A stretch of DNA of 64,000 nucleotides from Azotimanducus chitobiosivorans (lineage in GTDB: Bacteria; Pseudomonadota; Gammaproteobacteria; Pseudomonadales; Azotimanducaceae), in the NCBI GenBank assembly GCA_965200235.1, contig OZ241339.1, positions 1,550,001 through 1,614,000 on the forward strand. The letters are read 5' to 3'. The position numbers were made by a program, and so were the translations under genes. This document shows, piece by piece, positions 39,242 through 47,289 of the stretch. Position 1 is the stretch's first letter, and each line of letters begins with the position of its first letter. A model generated the notes under the pieces. The model ran no database searches. It was not told the origin of the DNA and worked only from the letters and a program-made list of their open reading frames with translations.

Positions 39242-42200
39242 CTATGCCCCGCCCACACTGTAGCGAAGCGACACGCCAAAGATGCGCGGCTCGGTGAGGA
39301 AGTAGTTGCGGTAGAAGCCCGAAGTATCGCTTGTCAGATAGTGACCTGTGATGTTGTCTTCGTCCTCAATGTTTCGCACCCACGCACGGGCACTCCAATG
39401 CCCTTCGTTGTCCTCATAGATGAGGGAAGCGTTCCACTGATCCCAGGCTTCGATTTCATCACCGGCGGTGTTGAACTCGCGGGCGTACATCTCGCCCTGC
39501 CAATAGTAGTCAACGCGGGCGATGACGCGACCGCGAAGCGCAGGGACATCCCAGGTGTAGGCGGCGCCGATGTTGATGGTGTGCTCGGGTGAATTGGGTA
39601 GGGTTTTGCCGCTCAGGTCTTGCGATAGGCCGTTGGATGTTTCGACGCCAAATGCAGTTAAGGCATCACGGCTTATGTAGGCGGGAATGCCATTCTCGTA
39701 GAACGTTCCGGGAATAGGCAGCGCCAACGGCTGTGGCTCTCCGTTGGCATTTTGGTTTGCGAACAGCCCTTGCACAAGCTGCGGCGTCAACTCTGACAGC
39801 TTCGCCAAGTAGTTGACACCCGCAGTGGCGCCGGGCACCCATTCGTTGAGCGTAATCCACTCCGGGTTGTTTGCGGCTCTGTTCGTTGGGTCAACGGACA
39901 TGCCGTCCGCCACCTCAGCACTCAAAAAGGAGTAGGCGGCATTGAGTGCCAGTCCCGGCACGGCCTCGGGCAGCCATTCGGATTCGAGCTCAACGCCCCA
40001 AATCTCGGCGTCAACATTGTCGTTGATGGAACTGTTGAAGGCGATGCGGGTGATTTGCAAGCCTTCGTAGTCGTAGTAGAAGACGTTGCCGTTGAGTTTC
40101 AAGGAGCCATCCATGAAAAGATTCTTGCTGCCGAGCTCGAACGAGGTCACCTGCTCTGATTCGAAGGAAAACGGAATGTCGCCCTGAAAGGCTGGGTTGA
40201 CTGGGGGGTTGAACCCACCCGGCTTGTAGCCAGTCGTAACGAAGGCATAGAGCAGGCTGTCATTCGAGACCTGCCAGTCGAGTCCAACGCGCATGGTTGT
40301 CTCCTCCCAAGAGAACTCGTCCGGGCTGTTCGTCAAAGTACGTATTTCGCCCGGTTGCGGCACCAACGGAATAGCACGCACGGCTGCGAGTCTTTCGGCA
40401 CTGTAAGGCCCCGTGCCAACGGCTGCCTCGAACAAGGCTGAGGCATCGTAGAGCGCGGCGCGCGGCGCATTGTACGTGTCCATGCCTTGGGCAAACTCAG
40501 CTTCACGACTGTACTCGCGTGGATTATCCAAAGGACATTGCCCAGTAAGCTGCGCGAGCAAAGGACACGCAAAGTCGGCATCAAGGAACGGATTGGAGTC
40601 GGCGGCGAACTTTTCGTCGTTATTGAAGCGCAGGCCAACGGTGAGCTTCAGCGTATCGGTCACGTCATAGTACGCCTGACCGAAAAAGGCATAGCCTTCG
40701 CCTTGGATGCCCTTGTAGTCCGGCGCATTAGTGGAATTGAACATGGTCGGATACGAACCCGCGATGGTGCCGATAAGATCCAACGTGTTGCCTACCACAT
40801 AGTAGTCCGATGAGCGGCCTCGGTCGTAGGCACTCGCGCCCACCACGAAATTCAGCGGCCCGTCGAACGCGGTGTCCAACTTGACCTCAACCGTCCAGTC
40901 CTCCTGCATGTTGCTTTCTTGGTCGTATGCGAAAAAGCGGCTTGTATCCACATCCAACACACAGCCTCCCAGCACACCGGATGTGCCAGCATTGTAATTA
41001 CAATTTGAACTCGTCCAGTCTCCACCCGCATGACCTGCGGGCTCCGAAGTGGGATACTCCATCAGGCCGAATTGACTCACAAACGCAGTCGGAGCAGCGG
41101 TGCTAGCGTTCATCAGGGTCGGCCCGACATCCATGAAATAGTCCATTCGCGAGAAGTTTTCGCGCTTGTAATAAGCGCCGAGTACACCGACGGTAAAGCT
41201 CTCGAAGTCATAGGTCAGTCCCCCCGTCCAAGTTTCCTCCTCAGATTCAAAGATGGGCTCGTAATCTGTATGCATGGAGCGGAAGCCGATGTTGGTCGGA
41301 CGCGGGAAGTCATAGTTCACCGTCGGGTCTGTGCGACTGCCGGTGGCGCCGTACGGCAGCGCACCGAACGCCGCGCCAAACAGACCACCCGTGGTGGCGC
41401 CGAGGTGCGGATTGTCGAAGCCAAAGCCGTTCGGCAGGCAGCCAGAGGTCGGCAGCGGGTTCTGCTGGCATATTTGATTGGTGATGCGAGCACGGTCGCT
41501 GTTTTCGCTAAAGAGTGAGTATTGCACCCAGAGGTCGCCGCCTTCGGCGAAGGCCCAGCGCGCGGTGGCGCGAATCGCATAATGATCGCGCCCGTCAATG
41601 TCATCGTCAATGCCAGCCAGCGTGCTGCCATCCTTGCCGACCTGTCCGTACGCCAGATTCTCGGTGTAGCCATCGCGGGTCTGCTTAATGCCAGCGATGC
41701 GGATGCCGAAGGTGTCTGACAAGGGCAGGTTGAACATGCCCTTGTAGCGCTCATGCGCATAGTCGCCGACCTCGATGTCAACAAAACCGTCAACGGCGTC
41801 GAAGTTGGGCTTGTTGGTAATCACATTGACCGAGCCGCCGGTGGCGTTGCGGCCATAGAGCGTGCCTTGCGGGCCACGCAGAATCTCCACCCGCGTGACG
41901 TCGAAATACTCGATCGCATTCAGGTTGGAGAGGATCGGTATGTCATCGACATGGGTGGAGACACCATCCTCGCCGGAGGCCGCAATGACCAAGCGGCCAA
42001 TACCACGAATGCTGAGGTTGGAGCCGCCGAAATTGCTCGACGAGAACGAGACATTGGGCGTGTTGAGCTGCAAATCGCTGGTTCTGATGATCTGCCGGTC
42101 TTCAAGCATGTCGCCGGTGAGCGCGGTCACGGCGATCGGCACATCCTGAATGCTCTCCGATGTCCGCTGCGCGGTGACGATGACCTCTTCGATACCTGAG

Positions 42201-42334
42201 TTTGGGGCAGCCCCCTGCTCGGCCATTGCGCTTGGCACCATGAACAATGCTGCGATCGCGGCAGACACCACACGTGCAAAGGACGCACCGATGAATTTCC
42301 TCGTACGCTCCGTTTGATACTCACTCATGCTCAT
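39242..42334 (-). CDS. TonB-dependent receptor
   Basis: A 1030-residue outer-membrane transporter. The start is taken at the ATG at 42334, or at 42328 two codons on; GGGAGAAGG lies just upstream and suits the second slightly better. A longer frame to 42388 adds an unlikely leader. After a signal region (VVSAAIAALFMVPSAMAEQ) come the TonB box GIEEVIVTAQRT, the plug (LSIRGIGRLVIAAS ... RVEILRGPQGTLYGRNATGG) and the barrel ending FGVSLRYSVGGA. It shares the GRL and GVATYI/GVSTHV plug signatures with its downstream neighbour, so the pair probably arose from one ancestor and may serve related ligands. Confidence 0.92.
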   Translation of the reverse strand: MSMSEYQTERTRKFIGASFARVVSAAIAALFMVPSAMAEQGAAPNSGIEEVIVTAQRTSESIQDVPIAVTALTGDMLEDRQIIRTSDLQLNTPNVSFSSSNFGGSNLSIRGIGRLVIAASGEDGVSTHVDDIPILSNLNAIEYFDVTRVEILRGPQGTLYGRNATGGSVNVITNKPNFDAVDGFVDIEVGDYAHERYKGMFNLPLSDTFGIRIAGIKQTRDGYTENLAYGQVGKDGSTLAGIDDDIDGRDHYAIRATARWAFAEGGDLWVQYSLFSENSDRARITNQICQQNPLPTSGCLPNGFGFDNPHLGATTGGLFGAAFGALPYGATGSRTDPTVNYDFPRPTNIGFRSMHTDYEPIFESEEETWTGGLTYDFESFTVGVLGAYYKRENFSRMDYFMDVGPTLMNASTAAPTAFVSQFGLMEYPTSEPAGHAGGDWTSSNCNYNAGTSGVLGGCVLDVDTSRFFAYDQESNMQEDWTVEVKLDTAFDGPLNFVVGASAYDRGRSSDYYVVGNTLDLIGTIAGSYPTMFNSTNAPDYKGIQGEGYAFFGQAYYDVTDTLKLTVGLRFNNDEKFAADSNPFLDADFACPLLAQLTGQCPLDNPREYSREAEFAQGMDTYNAPRAALYDASALFEAAVGTGPYSAERLAAVRAIPLVPQPGEIRTLTNSPDEFSWEETTMRVGLDWQVSNDSLLYAFVTTGYKPGGFNPPVNPAFQGDIPFSFESEQVTSFELGSKNLFMDGSLKLNGNVFYYDYEGLQITRIAFNSSINDNVDAEIWGVELESEWLPEAVPGLALNAAYSFLSAEVADGMSVDPTNRAANNPEWITLNEWVPGATAGVNYLAKLSELTPQLVQGLFANQNANGEPQPLALPIPGTFYENGIPAYISRDALTAFGVETSNGLSQDLSGKTLPNSPEHTINIGAAYTWDVPALRGRVIARVDYYWQGEMYAREFNTAGDEIEAWDQWNASLIYEDNEGHWSARAWVRNIEDEDNITGHYLTSDTSGFYRNYFLTEPRIFGVSLRYSVGGA

Positions 42335-42689
42335 GCCTTCTCCCTTAGTTGGCTTATATGAAAGAGACCGAGCATGATCACCTTCCATGGATCTACTCGG
42401 TCAATAAATGATTTGACAACAGATTGCGACATTTTGCAACCGTTTCTTCGTGTATTGATACGATTTGCAATGTTTTGTTGGTCGGGATTCTCGCACCGCT
42501 CGTGTGCTTTTCGTGTAATTCAAATTAATTTCTAAGACTGGACAGCTATTCGCAGCACCGATTCCTCGCATGTGCAGTCCGGCACGGCTGCAAGCGGCAC
42601 TCAATCAATGGCACACGGGTCGCTCCCTCACTTCTTGGTTCGGCCATAGAGTACACTTCGCGGGTCAAGCCGACTCGATTACCAGACCT
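42335..42689 (+). other. intergenic region between receptor gene and ATPase gene
   Basis: A 355-base AT-richer stretch between divergent genes. It contains two TTTGCAA/TTTTGCAA copies about 40 bases apart in the 42420-42475 region, and a TTGACA (plus strand, near 42412) without a good partner -10. No gene, tRNA or clear terminator was seen. It presumably holds the receptor promoter and marks the left edge of the accessory block. Confidence 0.4.
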
Positions 42690-43823
42690 ATGAAGCTCTT
42701 GCGGCTTTGCGCCAAAAACTACAGAAGCCTGCAAAACGCGATCGTCGGGGTCAATGCTCTCAATCTGTTCATCGGTGCAAACGCGGCAGGCAAGAGCAAC
42801 ATTCTCGACGCTTTACGATTCCTGCAAGAGGGTGCGAGTGACCGGGATTTTGCCAGCGCCGTGCGTGGAAGAGGCGGGATACTCAATTTAGCATGGAAAG
42901 GCGCATCTGCGGAGGAGGTGGAACTAACAGTTGAGTTGGCGAGCGACGGCGATACCATTGAATGGTCTTTGCGGCTGATCAGGGATGGATACAACTTCAT
43001 CGTGGAAGAGAAAGTCGATAAATTGGAGCGTGGTGCGCCACCGACAACGCTCCTTGAAGCCCGCGCCGGTAGCGGATGGTGGTGGTCGGGGGAAAAACAC
43101 CAAAAAGTTGAGCTCAAGCAATCGCCAACCATCTGTGCCCTCGCCGCTGCTGCCGCGGACGCTTCTTTTCCTGCTAGAGAACTGGCAGATTTCATACGAA
43201 CGTGGGGGTTCTTTGACCCGCACCCGTTCCTCCTTCGGCGAGACTGGAGCGGCACCGAGTTCCGCAAGTTTGACCCCTATGGAAGGAATCTTGGCGAAAC
43301 ACTGTTTGCCCTTGAACGCTCCAACCCTGAGGGGTTCCGCCAGATTGTCGAAGCCACCCAAGACGTGCTTGGCCTACCGACGAAAATCGAGCCTCGCCAA
43401 TCAGACGACCGATTTTATTTTCTCCAGCGCGAGCCGGGCCTTGAGTATCCGGTTCATCAAATGGGGGTTTCGAGCGGCACGCTTCGTATGCTTGCCCTCA
43501 TGACGGCGCTGTTTTCGGAGTCGGACGCGAACCTCATAGGTATCGAAGAGCCAGAGAACTACGTGCATCCAACAGCTATCGCGTCATTCGTTGAGTACAT
43601 TCGCGAATCTGAGCATCGGGTTCAGTTTATTATCACCACACACTCTCCGCTGCTACTTGACTACCTTGGCGACCCGGCGGCAGTTCGTATCGTGACAAGG
43701 GGCGCTGATGGCGCGACATCCGTGTCTAGCGAAGCACATGGAGAAAGTATCCGAGAAGCGCTGCACCAATCCGGATTCGGCCTAGGTGCTTTCTACGAAA
43801 CACAAGGATTCGGGGCGAATTGA
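42690..43823 (+). CDS. AAA ATPase of the ABC/SMC-like class (OLD-type), possible anti-phage component
   Basis: The 377-residue protein starts at ATG 42690 (MKLLRLCAKNYRSLQ, the usual opening of RecF/OLD-like ATPases). It has a Walker A loop GANAAGKSN at residues 29-37 and a late Walker B with LIGIEEPENYVHP near 285. The switch histidine follows in QFIITTHSPLLLD near 312. The long insertion between them is typical of AAA_15/AAA_21 proteins. No nuclease domain is fused to it. Instead the next gene starts one base after its stop and encodes a DUF4276 protein with Toprim-like acidic residues. ATPase plus separate Toprim-like partner is the layout of split-OLD defence systems such as PARIS. The defence role is inferred from this layout, not shown by sequence. 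Confidence 0.8.
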   Translation: MKLLRLCAKNYRSLQNAIVGVNALNLFIGANAAGKSNILDALRFLQEGASDRDFASAVRGRGGILNLAWKGASAEEVELTVELASDGDTIEWSLRLIRDGYNFIVEEKVDKLERGAPPTTLLEARAGSGWWWSGEKHQKVELKQSPTICALAAAAADASFPARELADFIRTWGFFDPHPFLLRRDWSGTEFRKFDPYGRNLGETLFALERSNPEGFRQIVEATQDVLGLPTKIEPRQSDDRFYFLQREPGLEYPVHQMGVSSGTLRMLALMTALFSESDANLIGIEEPENYVHPTAIASFVEYIRESEHRVQFIITTHSPLLLDYLGDPAAVRIVTRGADGATSVSSEAHGESIREALHQSGFGLGAFYETQGFGAN

Positions 43824-43824
43824 A

Positions 43825-44412
43825 ATGGCGAAGCGGGTCGTCGTCATCGCTTCAGGAGAAACGGAGAGACGTGCGCTTCCGCATCTTGTCAAACACCCGG
43901 AATTGACGGACATTGAGGTGACCGAGGTGCGCATCCCCCCGCGAAATCGCGCACTGAAACCGGAAGTCGTGGAAAACCTGATTAGGGCGGCTTGGTTCTC
44001 CAATCTTCACCAGCCGCCGGACAAGTTTGTCGTTCTTGTAGATGCTGACCGACATGAACCAACCGAGTTTTTAGCACCGTTTGAGGAAGTTCTTCCCAGA
44101 AAACTCGACGATATTTCAGCCCAAGTCATCTTCACCTACGCGCAACAGCACCTCGAAGCTTGGTATTTTGGCGATGCGGAGCGGCTTAAAGAACATCTTT
44201 CCAGACCTCTCGGGGCGGTAGATACCTCGAGTCCCGATGAGATTGACAACCCCAAGCTGCATTTGAAGCACCTCCTTGCCCGTCGGGTGTACACATCGCG
44301 AGTATCGGAAGAGATCGCACGTCGACTAGATTCGGAGAGTATCTCTCAACGCAGTCCAAGCTTTCGTCGCTTTGTGAAAGCGGTGCTCAACGGTGATGCA
44401 CGCTGCATGTAA
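43825..44412 (+). CDS. DUF4276 family, Toprim-like partner of the ATPase
   Basis: The 195-residue product starts MAKRVVVIASGETERRALPH. E12 in GETE, together with D73 and D75 in VVLVDADRHEP, is the E...DxD arrangement of Toprim-like nuclease folds. QQHLEAWYFGD near residue 110 is the other hallmark of DUF4276. The ATG is one base past the ATPase stop, so the two are coupled. A longer frame from 43786 would overlap the ATPase and is unlikely. In related two-gene systems the ATPase holds a Toprim effector inactive until a phage trigger appears. Whether this protein cuts DNA or RNA is unknown. Confidence 0.75.
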   Translation: MAKRVVVIASGETERRALPHLVKHPELTDIEVTEVRIPPRNRALKPEVVENLIRAAWFSNLHQPPDKFVVLVDADRHEPTEFLAPFEEVLPRKLDDISAQVIFTYAQQHLEAWYFGDAERLKEHLSRPLGAVDTSSPDEIDNPKLHLKHLLARRVYTSRVSEEIARRLDSESISQRSPSFRRFVKAVLNGDARCM

Positions 44413-44439
44413 TATCTACTGAGATGCTCCGGTTTTTTG

Positions 44440-44488
44440 CCTTGTATTTTCGACAATAAATGTCGCAAATAACCTTGTATTTTTGACA
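44440..44488 (+). promoter_or_regulatory. direct repeats upstream of the DUF4143 ATPase gene
   Basis: CCTTGTATTTTCGACA (44440-44455) recurs as CCTTGTATTTTTGACA (44473-44488), 33 bases apart, about three helical turns. The first copy runs into a small palindrome, CGACA-ATAAA-TGTCG. They lie 42-90 bases before the ATG and look like paired operator or promoter elements, perhaps for autoregulation. Confidence 0.5.
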
Positions 44489-44530
44489 CATTCTTCATAT
44501 AGTGCCTTCTGATTGCCGGAGGCACCAGCC

Positions 44531-45850
44531 ATGAAGCGTTCCATTGATGCTGTCTTGCGGGCTTGGCGCGATGATTCCCGGCGCAAGCCCCTATTGATTC
44601 AGGGCGCACGCCAAGTAGGAAAATCTTGGTCAGTGCATCGATTTGGCAAGCAGGCGTTCGCTGATATCGCGGTGATCAATCTAGAAGCCGAGCCGCATGT
44701 TGCGGAACTGTTCCGCAGCGTGAACCCTCGGGAGATACTGAACAAGATCGAAGTAATGACCGGACAACAGATTGTGCCCGGCAAAACACTGCTCTTTATC
44801 GACGAAATCCAAGCGTTTCCCAAGGCTGTTTCGGCGCTACGCTACTTCTATGAAGAAGTCCCGGAACTGCACGTGGTCGCTGCAGGCTCGTTGTTGGAAC
44901 CAATACTGAATGCAAGCAACTTTTCCATGCCGGTGGGGCGTATCGAATATCTGTATATGAAACCCTTAAGTTTTGAGGAGTTCCTGCTCGCCCAAGGGCA
45001 AGAAACGGTGGTTGAAGCGCTCAGAAACGACCGCGGCTTGTTCGCAGAACCAGTGGTTCACAACACGTTGCTTGACCAAGTCAGGCAGTACCTGCTCGTT
45101 GGCGGAATGCCCGAAGTGGTCGCCGAATATCAAGAATCCGGCAACTATGAGCGCTGTCGTCACATCCAAACGTCCCTACTGCAGACGTATCGGGACGACT
45201 TCAACAAATACGCAACACACGCACGCCAAGACAATGTCGGCAAGGTATTCGAGTCAGCCGTGCAACAGGTGGGAAACAAATTCAAGTATGCCAAGGTTGA
45301 CCCGGATGAACTCTCCAGAAATATCAAAACTGCTTTGGAGTTGCTGGCACTCGCCGGGGTGTATCACAAGGTCATCAAATCATCTGCTGATGGCTTGCCT
45401 TTGGCAGCAGGCATCAATGAGCGTTTTTTCAAGGTGCTTTTTCTTGATGTCGGACTGATGCAAAATCTCTGTGGCCTCGCGACGGACATCATCCGGGACA
45501 ATGACCTCACGGGGATCTACCGCGGTGCGCTGATGGAGCAATTCGTCGGGCAAGAGCTGATCGCCTATCAAGACTGCTTCACCAAACCGACGCTCTACTA
45601 CTGGGCTCGTGAAGCCAAAAATAGCAGTGCCGAGATCGACTATGTGAGCCAATCCGGCGCCACACTGGTTCCGATTGAGGTCAAAGCCGGGAAAACCGGG
45701 CGGTTGAAAAGCCTGCACCTGTTTCTCGCGGAAAAACAGCAGGCTTGGGGGATTCGCATATCGGCTGCGCCATTGCAGTATCAGAAGCCGGTGCTATCCA
45801 TTCCGTTTTATATGATCAGGCATTGGCAGGCGCTGTGGGAGGATCGCTGA
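44531..45850 (+). CDS. AAA ATPase with C-terminal DUF4143
   Basis: The 439-residue protein starts at ATG 44531, with GGAGG eight bases upstream. The ATPase domain has Walker A GARQVGKSW at residues 25-33, Walker B TLLFIDEIQ near 87, and the sensor-like VVAAGSLLE near 118. The C-terminal DUF4143 domain ends in an EIDYV...PIEVKAGKTGRLKSL block that matches a PD-(D/E)XK-like core (D, then ExK). Members are very common single-gene, often horizontally acquired ATPases whose role is not settled. It follows the ATPase/DUF4276 pair after 118 bases with its own upstream repeats. Confidence 0.88.
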   Translation: MKRSIDAVLRAWRDDSRRKPLLIQGARQVGKSWSVHRFGKQAFADIAVINLEAEPHVAELFRSVNPREILNKIEVMTGQQIVPGKTLLFIDEIQAFPKAVSALRYFYEEVPELHVVAAGSLLEPILNASNFSMPVGRIEYLYMKPLSFEEFLLAQGQETVVEALRNDRGLFAEPVVHNTLLDQVRQYLLVGGMPEVVAEYQESGNYERCRHIQTSLLQTYRDDFNKYATHARQDNVGKVFESAVQQVGNKFKYAKVDPDELSRNIKTALELLALAGVYHKVIKSSADGLPLAAGINERFFKVLFLDVGLMQNLCGLATDIIRDNDLTGIYRGALMEQFVGQELIAYQDCFTKPTLYYWAREAKNSSAEIDYVSQSGATLVPIEVKAGKTGRLKSLHLFLAEKQQAWGIRISAAPLQYQKPVLSIPFYMIRHWQALWEDR

Positions 45851-45853
45851 CGC

Positions 45854-45900
45854 CAAGCTCGCAGTCTTGCGCACCATGCGCAGCGGTGATTCTTCGTGCG
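45854..45900. repeat. direct repeat copy A (duplicate of NUDIX gene 3' end)
   Basis: About 47 bases nearly identical to 46759-46805. The first 31 bases are exact and the remainder match at most positions. Read on the minus strand it encodes EESPLRMVRKTASL, the same as the NUDIX C-terminus (EESVLRMVRKTASLR), then runs into unrelated sequence. It lies just past the DUF4143 gene stop. Confidence 0.8.
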
Positions 45901-45972
45901 CACGGCGATATGATCATTGATCATCACCGCAACGCATGACATACTCCGATCAATCGCATCCATGATTGCCTT

Positions 45973-46275
45973 ATGAAGACTATCTCCATCCTTGTCGGCA
46001 CCCAGTCAGACGGATGCACATTCGAACTCGAACCGCGTAGCCGCGAGATCGTGAACCGCAGAGGAATACCTCCCGGAACGCACCTACCCGCGAGTCTGTT
46101 CATCCGATACGAAGTACGGCAGGACTTCAACGGCGTGCTTGGCAGGGACGAGTTACTTTGGACTGTGGCCGAGGTCCTCACAGGACTCCCGCGCGAGGGA
46201 ATCACACAAATTGCCGACAAAGTTCAGCTCCTCGACGGCGCACACGACTTGGCTGCCATCAACACTGTCCCGTGA
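45973..46275 (+). CDS. hypothetical protein, first gene of nuclease pair
   Basis: A 100-residue protein with no recognised domain. It opens MKTISILVGTQSDGCTFELE and has a basic centre (RSREIVNRRGIPPGTHLP) and a C-terminal helical half (LLWTVAEVLTGLPREGITQI). Its TGA overlaps the GTG start of the nuclease gene (GTGA), so the two are translationally coupled. Size and order fit an immunity, antitoxin or specificity partner, but that is inference. It has no clear ribosome site. It lies between the two direct-repeat copies. Confidence 0.6.
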   Translation: MKTISILVGTQSDGCTFELEPRSREIVNRRGIPPGTHLPASLFIRYEVRQDFNGVLGRDELLWTVAEVLTGLPREGITQIADKVQLLDGAHDLAAINTVP

Positions 46276-46742
46276 CGAATGACCTTGCCCACCTCTTCAC
46301 TGGAAAGGCCGGCGAACACGCTGCTGCCTCTCAGCTGCTCATCCGCAATTGGATTGTCTCCTTCCCTGCGCTCGACCTTGGAGTGGATCTCCTGGTCACG
46401 GATCGTCGCCACGGTCAAGCCAGACGAGTCCAAGTCAAAACCGCCAACGCCCAAGAGCAGAAGCGTTCTTACGCCGCTCAGTTTCATATCCCCGCCCCCC
46501 AACTCACAACTCCGCTCACCCCCGAACTCCTTTACGTCTTCGCCGTCTTCCGAACCGATCACTGGTCGGATTTCCTCGTCGCGGAACGCCAAGATATCTA
46601 CCGCGAGCATGTTCTCCACCGACTAAGCGATGACGATGGGGACGCGGTCTCGCTCCGCTTGGTGTTCAACGACTCCACCGTCGTTTGTGGGGAGCGCGAC
46701 CTTTCCCGCTACCGGAACAACTGGCCCACACCCGAGCCCTAA
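46272..46742 (+). CDS. PD-(D/E)XK nuclease-like protein
   Basis: The 156-residue product starts at GTG 46272. The pattern GKAGEHAAASQLLIRNW (E15), DLGVDLLV (D39) and RRVQVKTA (Q54, K56) is the core of a PD-(D/E)XK nuclease fold of the kind in small Holliday-junction-resolvase-like or DUF4365-type proteins. Q in place of the second acidic residue is common in that branch. The rest is a beta-rich region with FRTDHWSDFLVAERQDIY. An upstream extension of the frame to 46158 is antisense-like noise over the first gene. A defensive or mobile-element role is plausible from context. Confidence 0.65.
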   Translation: MTNDLAHLFTGKAGEHAAASQLLIRNWIVSFPALDLGVDLLVTDRRHGQARRVQVKTANAQEQKRSYAAQFHIPAPQLTTPLTPELLYVFAVFRTDHWSDFLVAERQDIYREHVLHRLSDDDGDAVSLRLVFNDSTVVCGERDLSRYRNNWPTPEP

Positions 46743-46752
46743 CCCGCAATCT

Positions 46753-47289
46753 TCATCTCAAGCTCGCAGTCTTGCGCACCATGCGCAGCACTGACTCTTC
46801 GCGCGTGTAGCTTGAGACCGCCGAGAGCGGCACCCAAGCGATCGCAGTTGACTCGCTGCTCGCTGAGGGCGCTCGCGAGGCATCCGCCGACATCGCGAAG
46901 CGCACATCAAAGTGCAAGTGCGCGGGATCATCGCCTCGTGCTGGAATTTCGTGTACGTCAAGATCGAATATCTCACGGCTGAATAGATCGGGATGCAATC
47001 CTGTTTCTTCTTCCGCTTCGCGCAGCGCGACGCCCCAAGTGTCCTGACTGCCATCGCTATGACCGCCCGGCTGCAGCCACTTGCCGAGCTTCCTATGCAG
47101 AATCAAGAGGCATTGACGCTTGTCGGGCGAAAGCACCCACGCCGAACCTGTGACGTGCCCGCGCCAGCAGTCGTTCTCAAAGCAGCGCGGTTCATCGGCC
47201 ACAAGGGAGCGCACGCGATTTCGCACTGTGCGCTCTTCAAAATATGGATAGGCATCGAGCGCGCTGATCAGCGCTTGACGCCCGCTCAT
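46753..47289 (-). CDS. NUDIX hydrolase
   Basis: A 178-residue pyrophosphohydrolase of the NUDIX fold. The box begins at GGHSDGSQD and ends in REAEEETGL; the RE...EE core and final G-L are intact. The first glutamate of the motif (GX5E) is Q here, so activity or metal binding may differ. The opening part (LVADEPRCFENDCWRGHVTG) has a Cys pair not typical of all members. The substrate is unknown. Its ATG overlaps the cobT stop (ATGA), so it is the last gene of a cobS-cobT-nudix operon. The last 15 codons are duplicated 905 bases away. Confidence 0.88.
   Translation of the reverse strand: MSGRQALISALDAYPYFEERTVRNRVRSLVADEPRCFENDCWRGHVTGSAWVLSPDKRQCLLILHRKLGKWLQPGGHSDGSQDTWGVALREAEEETGLHPDLFSREIFDLDVHEIPARGDDPAHLHFDVRFAMSADASRAPSASSESTAIAWVPLSAVSSYTREESVLRMVRKTASLR
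46759..46805. repeat. direct repeat copy B (inside NUDIX gene 3' end)
   Basis: The partner of 45854-45900. Between the copies lies a unit of about 0.86 kb holding the 100-residue protein and nuclease genes. Insertion at a gene 3' end with duplication of that end is what site-specific integration leaves, but no integrase is encoded in the unit. Confidence 0.8.

Noticed and set aside
46158..46271. Longer N-terminus for the PD-(D/E)XK protein
   Set aside because: It overlaps the coupled first gene in another frame and reads as Arg/Cys/His-rich noise; the GTGA overlap gives a natural start.
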